Assembly: GCA_003224055.1 (NCBI GenBank)
Contig: QHYE01000088.1
Location: 1 to 38,021 of the forward strand
DNA: 38,021 bases
Direction of reading: 5' to 3'
From: Acidobacteriota bacterium
GTDB taxonomy: Bacteria; Acidobacteriota; Terriglobia; Acidiferrales; UBA7541
Shown: piece by piece, positions 8,459-15,841 of the stretch
Numbering within the stretch: the stretch's first letter is position 1
Layout: each line of letters begins with the position of its first letter
The notes under the pieces: model-generated
The model's input: only the letters and a program-made list of their open reading frames with translations
Databases searched by the model: none
What the model was told of the DNA's origin: nothing
Translations under genes and position numbers: made by a program

Positions 8459-9310
8459 CTAGTCTGCGTAATTGTGATTGGGGCACATCTCAAAAGTCTT
8501 AGAGGTTGCAGAGTATCTAGCGCAGAACTGAGTCGTATGTTTTCTATCGAAAATATCAAAATATGTGTACTCCCCGTAGACGAACAGAAATTGTTTTCGC
8601 CGATTGATTTGCTCAAGGCCGCTAGGGGTGAGAGAGAGGTTAAATCCTTTGACGGTTACACTGCCATCTGCGGTGGAATCCACCCCTGGCCACAACGTTC
8701 CGATAGAAGCTGTATAAGCATAAGCAGGTGGTACGGGGAATTGAGACAATCTTTCCGTAGAAGCGGGGACCAAAACGGAATACCCTCCGAATTTATTGGC
8801 TGGTGTTTTGCCGCTGTTAACAAGATAGACTTTGGCGATTACTTGCTTTCCCGCTTCCAGCGGTTCTGGATGGATGCCTTTGAGGGCTACCCAAGCGCGT
8901 TGATCGGTGCGCGAAGCTTCGATGCTTGCATCCAACGCAGTTTTGGCTTGTGCGACACTGTTCTCCATGGCAGTGGCGAGGCGTTCATCGGCAGCGATAA
9001 TTTTGTCAGTTTGCTTGCCAGCATCGTGCATTTCCCACCAAGTCATACCAGCCCACAGCGCGATTACAGCGGTGAGCAAGACAATAAGATAGTCAGCCAG
9101 ATTGGCTTCATCCGCTTTCCTTTTCAGCCATTCCCAAGCCTTCATCATTTTAGAGGGTGGAGTTCCCTGATTTTCAGCTTTCTTTTCTATCTCTGTGGCT
9201 TTTTTATTCTCGGTCCCATTGCTTATTGGTTGAGACGCAATCCCAGCCATGCCATTCTGGCTTTTCTCTTCGGTCTTTGTCTGGTTATTAGCGGATTCTT
9301 TCTCAGTCAT
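8459..9310 (-). CDS. IS1595 passenger gene: hypothetical membrane-anchored protein
   Basis: Protein of 283 residues, not recognised by name. Residues 1-55 are charged and low in complexity. A single hydrophobic segment (about 72-92, ADYLIVLLTAVIALWAGMTWW) is followed by a helical, Ala-rich stretch (95-125) and a C-terminal beta-rich domain (130-280) with motifs RAWVALKG, LVNSGKTPA and YGEYTYFDIF. One transmembrane anchor followed by an Ig-like outer domain with the NSGKTPA turn is a layout seen in many hypothetical proteins on mobile elements. The gene begins 16 bases behind the transposase stop with only a weak GAAAG ahead of it, so it depends on the transposase transcript. A plus-strand frame overlapping it (8420-9394) is rejected as antisense. 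Function unknown. Confidence 0.75.
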   Translation of the reverse strand: MTEKESANNQTKTEEKSQNGMAGIASQPISNGTENKKATEIEKKAENQGTPPSKMMKAWEWLKRKADEANLADYLIVLLTAVIALWAGMTWWEMHDAGKQTDKIIAADERLATAMENSVAQAKTALDASIEASRTDQRAWVALKGIHPEPLEAGKQVIAKVYLVNSGKTPANKFGGYSVLVPASTERLSQFPVPPAYAYTASIGTLWPGVDSTADGSVTVKGFNLSLTPSGLEQINRRKQFLFVYGEYTYFDIFDRKHTTQFCARYSATSKTFEMCPNHNYAD

Positions 9311-9326
9311 TATGGTCTTTCTAGAA

Positions 9327-10229
9327 TTACGCTGCGTCCTGTACCTTTGCCGTCAAATTCTTGTATTCGAGGTTCGGAGAACCGATTAGTTTGAGCATCG
9401 TATCGCGGAATAGGAAGTCGTTTTTACGGTTATTGAAGCGGAAGCACATCTCGTCAAGGTAAGCTGGGAGATGCTTCGCAGAGACTTTATGCCACGTGCC
9501 CACAATGCCGCGCTTGAGAAGAGAGAAAGCGGATTCCACGGTATTTGTGTGCACATCTCCGTGCGCATCCTCGCGCGTGTGATTGATGGTCTTGTGCAAG
9601 CCCTTCTGCATCTTGTCGAGCGCGTAGGGATAGATAGCCGATTCGTCGGTCATAATCACTTCGACTTCTCCGCCGATATTGGCGTTGATAATCTCTCGCA
9701 CGGTCACGGACTTTGCATCCTTGGCGCGGATCAACCGCAAATCTCCGTTGCGTTGCCGGATGCCGATAACAACCGAAACCTCGCCCTTTGCACGCCAGCG
9801 GCGCTTCTTGCCAGCAACGTAGGTTTCATCTATCTCAACCGTGCCCCCGAGTTTTGGTGGGGCAACTTCCAGCATGGCCGCGCGAATGCGATGGCAGAGA
9901 TACCACGCGGTTTTATAGCTCACGTTGAGCATCCGCTTCATTTGGTTGGCCGACATGCCCTTGCGGGACTCGGTAAGCAGATAAGTTGCAAGGAACCACT
10001 TCCAGAGCGGGAGGTGCGTATCGTGGAAGATGCTGTCCACGGTCACGCTAAACTGGTACTCGCATGAAGAACAAAGCAATTGGTCGCGCTTCACGATGCG
10101 GTAAACCTTCTCTGATTTGCAGCGCGGGCACTCTATGCCATTCGGCCAGCGGAGTTTCTCGATATAGGCGCGGCACTTGTTTTCATCCGCGAAGTCTTTT
10201 ATCAGTTCGACCAGGTTCATTTCATCCAT
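9327..10229 (-). CDS. IS1595-family (ISXO2-like) transposase
   Basis: DDE-type transposase of 300 residues that cuts and pastes the surrounding element. A zinc ribbon is formed by Cys34, Cys37, Cys53 and Cys56. A helix-turn-helix-like region follows (about 90-118, GMSANQMKRMLNVSYKTAW). Catalytic acidic residues appear to be Asp134 in VEIDETYV and Asp195 in MTDES; Asn229 and Glu232 in HTNTVES follow the DDN(K/E) pattern of the family. The ATG at 10229 has AAGGTGAT two bases ahead. No frameshift or internal stop is present, so it should be active. It is transcribed together with the passenger gene downstream. Confidence 0.95.
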   Translation of the reverse strand: MDEMNLVELIKDFADENKCRAYIEKLRWPNGIECPRCKSEKVYRIVKRDQLLCSSCEYQFSVTVDSIFHDTHLPLWKWFLATYLLTESRKGMSANQMKRMLNVSYKTAWYLCHRIRAAMLEVAPPKLGGTVEIDETYVAGKKRRWRAKGEVSVVIGIRQRNGDLRLIRAKDAKSVTVREIINANIGGEVEVIMTDESAIYPYALDKMQKGLHKTINHTREDAHGDVHTNTVESAFSLLKRGIVGTWHKVSAKHLPAYLDEMCFRFNNRKNDFLFRDTMLKLIGSPNLEYKNLTAKVQDAA

Positions 10230-10239
10230 AGATCACCTT

Positions 10240-10377
10240 ATGCCAAAGAAAAAGAAGCACCCGAAAGACATGACAACCGAAGAGGCTATGCGGCACCTGT
10301 TCAAGCCCAAAGGCCATAGCATCATCAAGAAGCACGTCGCTAAGTTTGTGAAGGACTCAAGCACAAGGAAAGGGTAA
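10240..10377 (+). CDS. Small basic ORF divergent from the transposase (45 residues)
   Basis: Encodes a Lys/His-rich peptide starting MPKKKKHPKDMTTEEAM. It lies wholly inside the IS element, between the transposase start and the right terminal repeat, reading outward. Its ATG is only ten bases from the transposase ATG on the other strand, and no Shine-Dalgarno is visible for it. Small proteins with a KHPKDMTTEEA-like segment are, to my recollection, often found beside IS1595 transposases, which supports coding. Function unknown; a regulator of transposition is possible. A longer in-frame version from 10177 would overlap the transposase and is less likely. Confidence 0.5.
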   Translation: MPKKKKHPKDMTTEEAMRHLFKPKGHSIIKKHVAKFVKDSSTRKG

Positions 10378-10399
10378 CAGGAATACGAAGTGGTGTCAA
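10371..10399 (-). promoter_or_regulatory. Possible transposase promoter formed partly by the right inverted repeat
   Basis: Read on the minus strand, TTGACA (10394-10399, inside the terminal repeat) is followed after 17 bases by TACCCT (10371-10376). Transcription would run toward the transposase start at 10229. The -35 is perfect and the -10 weak. The left end repeats the TTGACA but lacks a spaced -10. Confidence 0.35.
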
Positions 10400-10412
10400 G
10401 TATACAATCCCG
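10389..10412. repeat. IS1595 right terminal inverted repeat
   Basis: Exact 24-base reverse complement of 8407-8430, ending CAATCCCG and directly followed by the second target-duplication copy. Confidence 0.95.
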
Positions 10413-10420
10413 CTTCAACT
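10413..10420. repeat. Target-site duplication, right copy
   Basis: CTTCAACT, identical to 8399-8406 and immediately adjacent to the right terminal repeat. Confidence 0.9.
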
Positions 10421-10494
10421 CTATTAGAATCATATTCTTATGAAAAACAGGGGGGGAGGGGGTAGTTGTTGTTAACCAGAAATCCCGACGATTT

Positions 10495-11235
10495 CTATGC
10501 GCTGGCCAGTTCCTTCAGAAGTGTCTTGCCTTTGCGGAACCACGGCCGCTCGCGTCGCTGCATGTAGCGCGGCAAGGTGCGCTTCTTCGCCTGCAGCTTC
10601 TGCGCCCACTCGCGTGCCTCGTCGGGCCGGTTCACGGTCTTCAGAAAACTCGCGTAATTGTAGAGCGTCTCCGGCGTCGTCGAAATCTGCGTCACTTCCG
10701 CAAAGAGCGGATCGGCGCGCTCCAATTGTCCCGTTCGCGCATACGCATCCGCCAGCAACCCCGCCGCCCGGTAGTAATCGAATTTCCGGTCAGCGGTGAC
10801 CACGCGCTCCAAATCCGGAATGGCGCCGTCCAGGTCGTTCAGTCCCAGCGAACACAGTGCCCGCGAATAGAACGTATAAATCGAATCGCCTCGCGCCGCG
10901 ATCGCCTTCGTAAACGCCTCTTGCGCCTTCTCAAATTGTCCCTGGTCTTTATAGAGTTCGCCCAGCTCTTCGTAATTGGCCGGCGACGGATTGTCGAGGA
11001 TATCCGTTTCGACTTTTTGGATGCGCGACCGCCGGCCAAATCCCTGAAACACGCCGCGAAGAAGTCCCAGATCGGGGATCACCTCTGCGACGATATAAAC
11101 GGCCCCGCCCAGCCAGCCTCCGAAGAAAATGACATAAAACCAGTAATTCTCCGGACGCCTTCGCACAAAATGCACGATCGCGAAGATCTGCACCAGAAAT
11201 CCCCAGGGATAGAAAAGATGGCTGAGCCCAAACAT
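10495..11235 (-). CDS. Membrane-anchored TPR protein
   Basis: Protein of 246 residues. Two hydrophobic segments at the N-terminus (about 8-25 and 33-52) anchor it in the membrane. Residues 85-225 form about four TPR-like helical pairs (for example YEELGELYKDQGQFEKAQEAFTKAI and YRAAGLLADAYARTGQLERADPLFAEV). TPR arrays mediate protein-protein contacts; no catalytic motif is present. The N-terminal two-segment hairpin with VHFVRRRPENYWFYVIFFGGW resembles phospholipase D N-terminal-like or envelope-stress proteins that place TPR domains at the inner membrane. No clear Shine-Dalgarno is seen. It is divergent from the DUF4126 gene. Confidence 0.75.
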   Translation of the reverse strand: MFGLSHLFYPWGFLVQIFAIVHFVRRRPENYWFYVIFFGGWLGGAVYIVAEVIPDLGLLRGVFQGFGRRSRIQKVETDILDNPSPANYEELGELYKDQGQFEKAQEAFTKAIAARGDSIYTFYSRALCSLGLNDLDGAIPDLERVVTADRKFDYYRAAGLLADAYARTGQLERADPLFAEVTQISTTPETLYNYASFLKTVNRPDEAREWAQKLQAKKRTLPRYMQRRERPWFRKGKTLLKELASA

Positions 11236-11356
11236 GGATGACCGTCCGGCAACTAGAATCGCTTGCTCTCACAATCACGTCAAACGGAACGTCCGCTCTG
11301 TGTCAGCAGGAGTTACTGTCCGTGCCGGTGCATCTTGGCTGCTATGATGGACACGG

Positions 11357-11944
11357 ATGAATCCTATCGAAACGCTCGGCCTCGCCCTCGGCGCCGGATT
11401 TTCCTCCGGCTTGAATCTTTACGCAACTGTGGCCACGCTCGCTCTTCTCCAGCGTTACGGCGTAATCCATTTACCGTCTTCGCTCCAGGTTCTCTCCCAT
11501 CCCTGGCTGCTCGGAATCGCCATCGCTCTTTATCTGGTTGAATTTCTCGCGGACAAGATACCGTACTTCGACACCATCTGGGACGCGATTCACACCTTCA
11601 TTCGCCCGCCCGCTGCCGCACTTCTGACTTACGCTGCCGCAGGCGCCGCTCCCCCTGAATGGCGGTGGGGCGCGGCCCTTCTCGCCGGAGGAGTGGCACT
11701 CACATCCCACGGCACAAAAGCCAGCGCTCGCGCCGCGGTGAACACCAGCCCGGAGCCATTCAGTAATTGGATTTTGAGTTTTGGAGAAGACGTCCTGGCC
11801 GTGTGGCTCACGTGGATGGCGACGGCCCATCCGCTCGCAACAACAATGATCGTCGTTGGCCTCGTCGCGATTTCTGCATTCCTGCTGTACTATCTGTTTC
11901 GCTTCGCCCGCCGCGCCTTACGGCAACTCTTCTCCTCAGGCTAG
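11357..11944 (+). CDS. DUF4126 family membrane protein
   Basis: Protein of 195 residues with about five hydrophobic segments (roughly 5-30, 45-65, 80-95, 105-125, 160-185). The opening GLALGAGFSSGLNLYATV, the central LVEFLADKIPYFDTIWDAIHTFIRPP and the motif TSHGTKASARAAVNTSPEP are characteristic of this family, which has no known function. The conserved polar motif between membrane segments suggests transport or small-molecule binding, but nothing in the surroundings tells which. There is no strong ribosome binding site ahead of the ATG. Confidence 0.8.
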   Translation: MNPIETLGLALGAGFSSGLNLYATVATLALLQRYGVIHLPSSLQVLSHPWLLGIAIALYLVEFLADKIPYFDTIWDAIHTFIRPPAAALLTYAAAGAAPPEWRWGAALLAGGVALTSHGTKASARAAVNTSPEPFSNWILSFGEDVLAVWLTWMATAHPLATTMIVVGLVAISAFLLYYLFRFARRALRQLFSSG

Positions 11945-12093
11945 AGCGCCGGCAACATTTCGACTCCGCGAACGGGCAGGAGCAGGTGTGGGCTCGCCTG
12001 TTCCACACCAAGGTCGCTTGACTTCTTTCCTCTACGGAAGTAAAAAATGAACTCCCCGCTGTGCTCTGGCCGTCAGAGTCAAGGAGACCGCTC

Positions 12094-13593
12094 ATGAATC
12101 GCCTTCTCAAGATTGTGTTCTTTGCAGTCTTTTGCCTGGTTTCATCCCGCCAAGTTTTCGCCCAGAACAAAACAACGCACAACCCAACCTGGTGGGCAAA
12201 ATACCAGTATCTCTCGCAAAACGCTGCTTCACCCGGCGGCGGCCCGGGTTCATCTCTCACGGTTGGCAGTAATGTCGACGTCTCCAATGAGTGCGGCCCT
12301 CAGAGCGAAACCTACATCACGCTGAATCCTGCATCCTCCAAATCGCTCGCGGCTGGGTCCAACGAAATTTTTCGAGATCCTATGCGTGGTTATTTCTCCA
12401 CCGACAGCGGCTCCACCTGGGGTGCTGTTGACGTGCCGCTTCCTCCACCGCTCCAGGGCACCAATGACACCCGCTTCGGCTCGGATCCCTCCCTGGTCTT
12501 CGATTCGCGCGGGAATCTGTTTTATAGCTACATCGTTGTGTATTTCGGCGCGGGCAATGGCGTCGACGGCTCGCAAATGGCGGTGGCGCGCTCGACCGAC
12601 GGTGGCAAGAGCTACCCGCAGCTCACCCTGTTTGGATTTCAGAGCGGCTCGAACCACTTCAATGACAAGCCGATGATTACCGCCGACTCCAATCCGGCGA
12701 GTCCTTTCCGCGACCGTGTCTACGTGGCTTGGGATGCCGCCAGTGGAGGAAACGCGATCGACGGGGGCATCCGTCTCGCGCGCTCCTCCGACGCTGGAGC
12801 GACTTTTTCAGTCGCGCGCGTTGACAATCCCTCTGGCCCGAGCCAGGGCATCGGCGCCGTCCCGTTTGTTGGCCCGAATGGCGAAGTTTATGTGGCCTGG
12901 AACGATTACAAAAATAATCTGATCGCCTTCAATAGCTCGTTTGACGGCGGCGTCACGTGGGACGCGCAGCGCACGATTTCGCAAAAGACAGCTGCTTTTG
13001 ATGTCGGTATTCCGGCGGAGTTGTTTCGCCGCGCGCTCGTTTACCCGGCATGCGACGCCGATCGGTCGGCCGGTGCTCACCGCGGGCGCCTCTACTGCTC
13101 TTGGATGGATCTCACCCCCGCCGGCGTCACCGACATTTTGAGTTCCTTTTCCGATGATCGCGGACTCACCTGGACAGTTCCCCTTCCTGTGACCGATCAA
13201 CTCCCGCAGCTCGTGGACCGCTTCAATCAGTGGCTTGCCGTCGATCCGGTCACGGGCGACGTCAACCTCTCCTTCTACGACACCCGCAACGACCCGACGA
13301 GCTCCCGCTTCATGACCGACACTTTTTTTACTCAGTCGGTTGATGGCGGCGTGACGTTCCGCTCTCCCAATGTGCGCGTAAGCTCCGTCAGCTCCAACGA
13401 GCACGATTGCAATGGCGTTTTCCCGTGTTTGGCGATCGACTATTTCAATCAACAGGGGGATTACGAAGGTCTGGCCTCTCGCGGAGGCATATCCCATCCG
13501 ATTTGGACGGACAGCCGCCGGCAGCTTGAATCATCCTCCGGGTACAAGACGAATCTTTTGATGGAAGAAGTATTCACTACGACAGTGAAGTGA
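12094..13593 (+). CDS. Secreted sialidase-like beta-propeller with Asp-box repeats
   Basis: Protein of 499 residues with a signal peptide (LLKIVFFAVFCLVSSRQVFAQ). At least six Asp-box/BNR repeats (S/TxDxGxTW) are visible: STDSGSTWG, STDGGKSYP, SSDAGATFS, SFDGGVTWD, SDDRGLTWT and SVDGGVTFR. The fold is therefore a propeller like exo-alpha-sialidases. The arginine triad of true sialidases cannot be assigned by eye, so enzymatic activity is open; many such proteins are sugar-binding or of unknown function. ATG12094 is chosen because AAGGAGA stands six bases ahead; an upstream in-frame TG start at 12061 lacks one. It is convergent with the S9 peptidase gene. Confidence 0.8.
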   Translation: MNRLLKIVFFAVFCLVSSRQVFAQNKTTHNPTWWAKYQYLSQNAASPGGGPGSSLTVGSNVDVSNECGPQSETYITLNPASSKSLAAGSNEIFRDPMRGYFSTDSGSTWGAVDVPLPPPLQGTNDTRFGSDPSLVFDSRGNLFYSYIVVYFGAGNGVDGSQMAVARSTDGGKSYPQLTLFGFQSGSNHFNDKPMITADSNPASPFRDRVYVAWDAASGGNAIDGGIRLARSSDAGATFSVARVDNPSGPSQGIGAVPFVGPNGEVYVAWNDYKNNLIAFNSSFDGGVTWDAQRTISQKTAAFDVGIPAELFRRALVYPACDADRSAGAHRGRLYCSWMDLTPAGVTDILSSFSDDRGLTWTVPLPVTDQLPQLVDRFNQWLAVDPVTGDVNLSFYDTRNDPTSSRFMTDTFFTQSVDGGVTFRSPNVRVSSVSSNEHDCNGVFPCLAIDYFNQQGDYEGLASRGGISHPIWTDSRRQLESSSGYKTNLLMEEVFTTTVK

Positions 13594-13610
13594 GAATGCA
13601 AATCGTTGGC

Positions 13611-13637
13611 GGAGAGACGGCTCGATTGCCGCTCTCC
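13611..13637. terminator. Hairpin between convergent genes, possible bidirectional terminator
   Basis: GGAGAG-A-CGGC pairs with GCCG-CTCTCC around a six-base loop, ten base pairs with one bulged A. It lies between the stop codons of two converging genes. It lacks a T-tract on either strand, so termination efficiency is uncertain. Confidence 0.45.
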
Positions 13638-13650
13638 CCTGGCTAACGGC

Positions 13651-15708
13651 TTACTTCACGTACAGCGCCAGCCAATCCAAAAATGTCTTGTACCAGAACT
13701 GGCTGTTCTGCGGCTTCAGCACCCAGTGTCCCTCATCTGGAAAGACCACGAGTTTGGAAGGCACGCCCTGCCGCTGCAGCGCGCTGAAAAATTCCAGGGA
13801 TTGCGTGTACGGCACGCGGTAGTCTCTTTCTCCCGCGATCACCAGCGTCGGCGTCTTGTACTTTCCGAGCTCTCCCGCGAATGTCACCGGCGCCCACTTG
13901 CGGTAACTTTCCGGATTCGTCCACGGGGTGCCCTGCATGTCGTGCTCTTCAAACCACAGTTCTTCTGTCGCGTACATCGAAACCTTGTCGTACACGCTCG
14001 CGTGGCTGATGATCGCTTTGAACCGCCCATTGTGCGTCGCAATCCAATCGGCCATGTAACCGCCGTAAGAACCACCCGCCGCAGCCATCCGCGTCCCATC
14101 AACGAAGGAATATTTTTTGAGCGTGTAGTCCACGCCATTCATCACGTCCACGTACGCTTTGCCGCCCCAATCATTCGTAATCTCGTCCGTGAATTTCTGC
14201 CCGTACCCCGTCGAGCCGCGCCGGTTGATCATCAGCGTCACGTAACCCGCCGCGGAAAAAACTTGCGGGTTCCACCGGTAGCTCCACGCGTTCGACGACA
14301 TCGTCTGCGGCCCGCCGTGCAATACCACCAGGAGGGGGTACTTCTTCGTCGCGTCGAATTTCGGCGGCCGTATCAGCATCGCCTGGACTTTCGTTCCTTC
14401 GGCGCCTTCGAACCAGAATGTTTCGGGTGGATTCATTTCCAGCGCGGCGAGGATTGAATCGTTTTGATGTGAAAGCTGGCGCACGTTCGATCCGTCGCTC
14501 GCGGACGCGAAAACTTCCGCGGGCATCGTCAGGCTGGTGCGCTCGAACGCCAACGTTTTCCCATCGGCGCTAAAGGAAATCGCCGTATTAAAAGTGTCCG
14601 CGATGATTTTCTTTGGCTCCGCGCCGGCGCGCGCGACCATTGCGTACACGGGTTTTTGCGTTTCGTTTTCGGCGGTGAAAAAAATCGTTTTGCTGTCTGC
14701 CGACGACGCAAGTTCCTCGGCACTGCGGTCAAAGCCTTCGGTGAGATTTTCCCTTTTTCCGCTTTGCCGGTCGTAGAGCATCACGCGCCAGCGATCGGCT
14801 TCGTACCCGGGAGTAAGTTGCGCGTGATACGCGATGAATTTTCCATCCGGTGAATAAACTGGACTTCCGTCGAAGCCCTGCTGCGTGGTGATGCGCTTCG
14901 CTTCGCCTCCCGCCACGGGAACGATAAATAAATCAGCGTTCGTGCTGATTGCTTCCATCCTGTCAGTGACGGCGGTGTAGCAGAGCTCCTTCGAGTCCGG
15001 CGAGAAATTAATATCTCCGGGCCCGCCCCGCTCGTCGGGTGGAATGTCGTAGTCCGCTCCGAGGGTGAGGTCGCGTGGCGCGGCGCTTCCGTCGGCTGGA
15101 ATCACAAAGAGATGGCCGCGTTTGCCTTCATTCCAGTGCGTCCAGTGCCGGTACAAAAGACGCTCAGCTACGTGCGCCTTCACTTTGTTCTTTTCTTTTT
15201 CCGCGTCGCGTTTGCTGTTGCAATCATCGTCTTTACAATCCGGATAAACAGAGGAAGTGAACGCGAGTGCCTTGCCGTCCGGCGACCACTTCACTATGTC
15301 GGCGCCTGTTGAAAGCTTCGTCAGCGGATGCGCTTCGCCGCCTTCCATCGAGAGCAAATACACCTGCGAATTGCCGCTGCGGGAAGAGAGAAACGCCAGC
15401 GTCTTGCCATCCGGCGACCACACCGGCGAGGAATCATGCCCGCTCCGCGTCAATTGCATCTCCGCGCCGCCCGCCGTTGACACGATCCAAATATTGCTCG
15501 CGCCGCGGTTCGCGTCCATGTCCGGCGTGGTCACCGTGTAGGCAATCCATTTTCCATCGCGCGAAATTTCCGGTTCGGTCACGCGGTGCATGCCGATCAT
15601 GTCCGTGAAAGTGATGGGATGTTTCGAACTGTCTTGTGCGAAACCGGAAATGTTGGCGGCTACTAGTAACGCGAATACGAAACTACAACGTAGAATGACG
15701 CGATTCAT
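13651..15708 (-). CDS. S9 family prolyl oligopeptidase / acylaminoacyl-peptidase
   Basis: Secreted or periplasmic serine peptidase of 685 residues that trims oligopeptides. A signal peptide (residues 1-25, ending ANISGFAQ) is followed by a WD40-like PD40 beta-propeller (about 40-420) with repeated SPDGKxLAFxS units. The alpha/beta-hydrolase domain lies at about 430-685. The catalytic triad is Ser547 (GGSYGGY), Asp629 (GERDYRVP) and His661 (DEGHWVL). Length and order match the dipeptidyl-peptidase/acylaminoacyl-peptidase branch. No clear partner genes; the neighbouring APC permease on the same strand could take up the amino acids released (inference). Confidence 0.92.
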   Translation of the reverse strand: MNRVILRCSFVFALLVAANISGFAQDSSKHPITFTDMIGMHRVTEPEISRDGKWIAYTVTTPDMDANRGASNIWIVSTAGGAEMQLTRSGHDSSPVWSPDGKTLAFLSSRSGNSQVYLLSMEGGEAHPLTKLSTGADIVKWSPDGKALAFTSSVYPDCKDDDCNSKRDAEKEKNKVKAHVAERLLYRHWTHWNEGKRGHLFVIPADGSAAPRDLTLGADYDIPPDERGGPGDINFSPDSKELCYTAVTDRMEAISTNADLFIVPVAGGEAKRITTQQGFDGSPVYSPDGKFIAYHAQLTPGYEADRWRVMLYDRQSGKRENLTEGFDRSAEELASSADSKTIFFTAENETQKPVYAMVARAGAEPKKIIADTFNTAISFSADGKTLAFERTSLTMPAEVFASASDGSNVRQLSHQNDSILAALEMNPPETFWFEGAEGTKVQAMLIRPPKFDATKKYPLLVVLHGGPQTMSSNAWSYRWNPQVFSAAGYVTLMINRRGSTGYGQKFTDEITNDWGGKAYVDVMNGVDYTLKKYSFVDGTRMAAAGGSYGGYMADWIATHNGRFKAIISHASVYDKVSMYATEELWFEEHDMQGTPWTNPESYRKWAPVTFAGELGKYKTPTLVIAGERDYRVPYTQSLEFFSALQRQGVPSKLVVFPDEGHWVLKPQNSQFWYKTFLDWLALYVK

Positions 15709-15841
15709 CTAGCTCTCTCCTCGCACACAACTGCAGTTCAAATTGGCTGAACAGAACCGCGCATATTGTATCGTTTCTGAATCGAATCCAATAGGACCGA
15801 GCAGCCGGGCGATCTCCGTTTCGTGTCGTGGCGCGCCGGGG

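Larger units (their letters stand above)
8407..10412 (-). mobile_element. Intact IS1595-family element with passenger gene
   Basis: A complete element of 2,006 bp. Both ends carry the same 24-bp terminal inverted repeat, perfect over its length and beginning CGGGATTGTATACTTG; an exact 8-bp target duplication CTTCAACT flanks it. It encodes an ISXO2-like DDE transposase on the minus strand, a co-oriented passenger gene starting 16 bases after the transposase stop, and a 45-codon ORF reading the other way from the transposase promoter side. Typical IS1595 elements without cargo are near 1 kb, so about half of this one is cargo. All three reading frames are uninterrupted. Confidence 0.93.

Noticed and set aside
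8420-9394. Plus-strand 324-codon open frame through the IS passenger region
   Set aside because: It starts inside the terminal inverted repeat and ends inside the transposase antisense. The minus strand has coupled genes with motifs.
11985-12009. Hairpin GGTGTGG/CCACACC behind the DUF4126 gene as a terminator
   Set aside because: The loop is 11 bases, there is no T-run, and the stem is only seven pairs.
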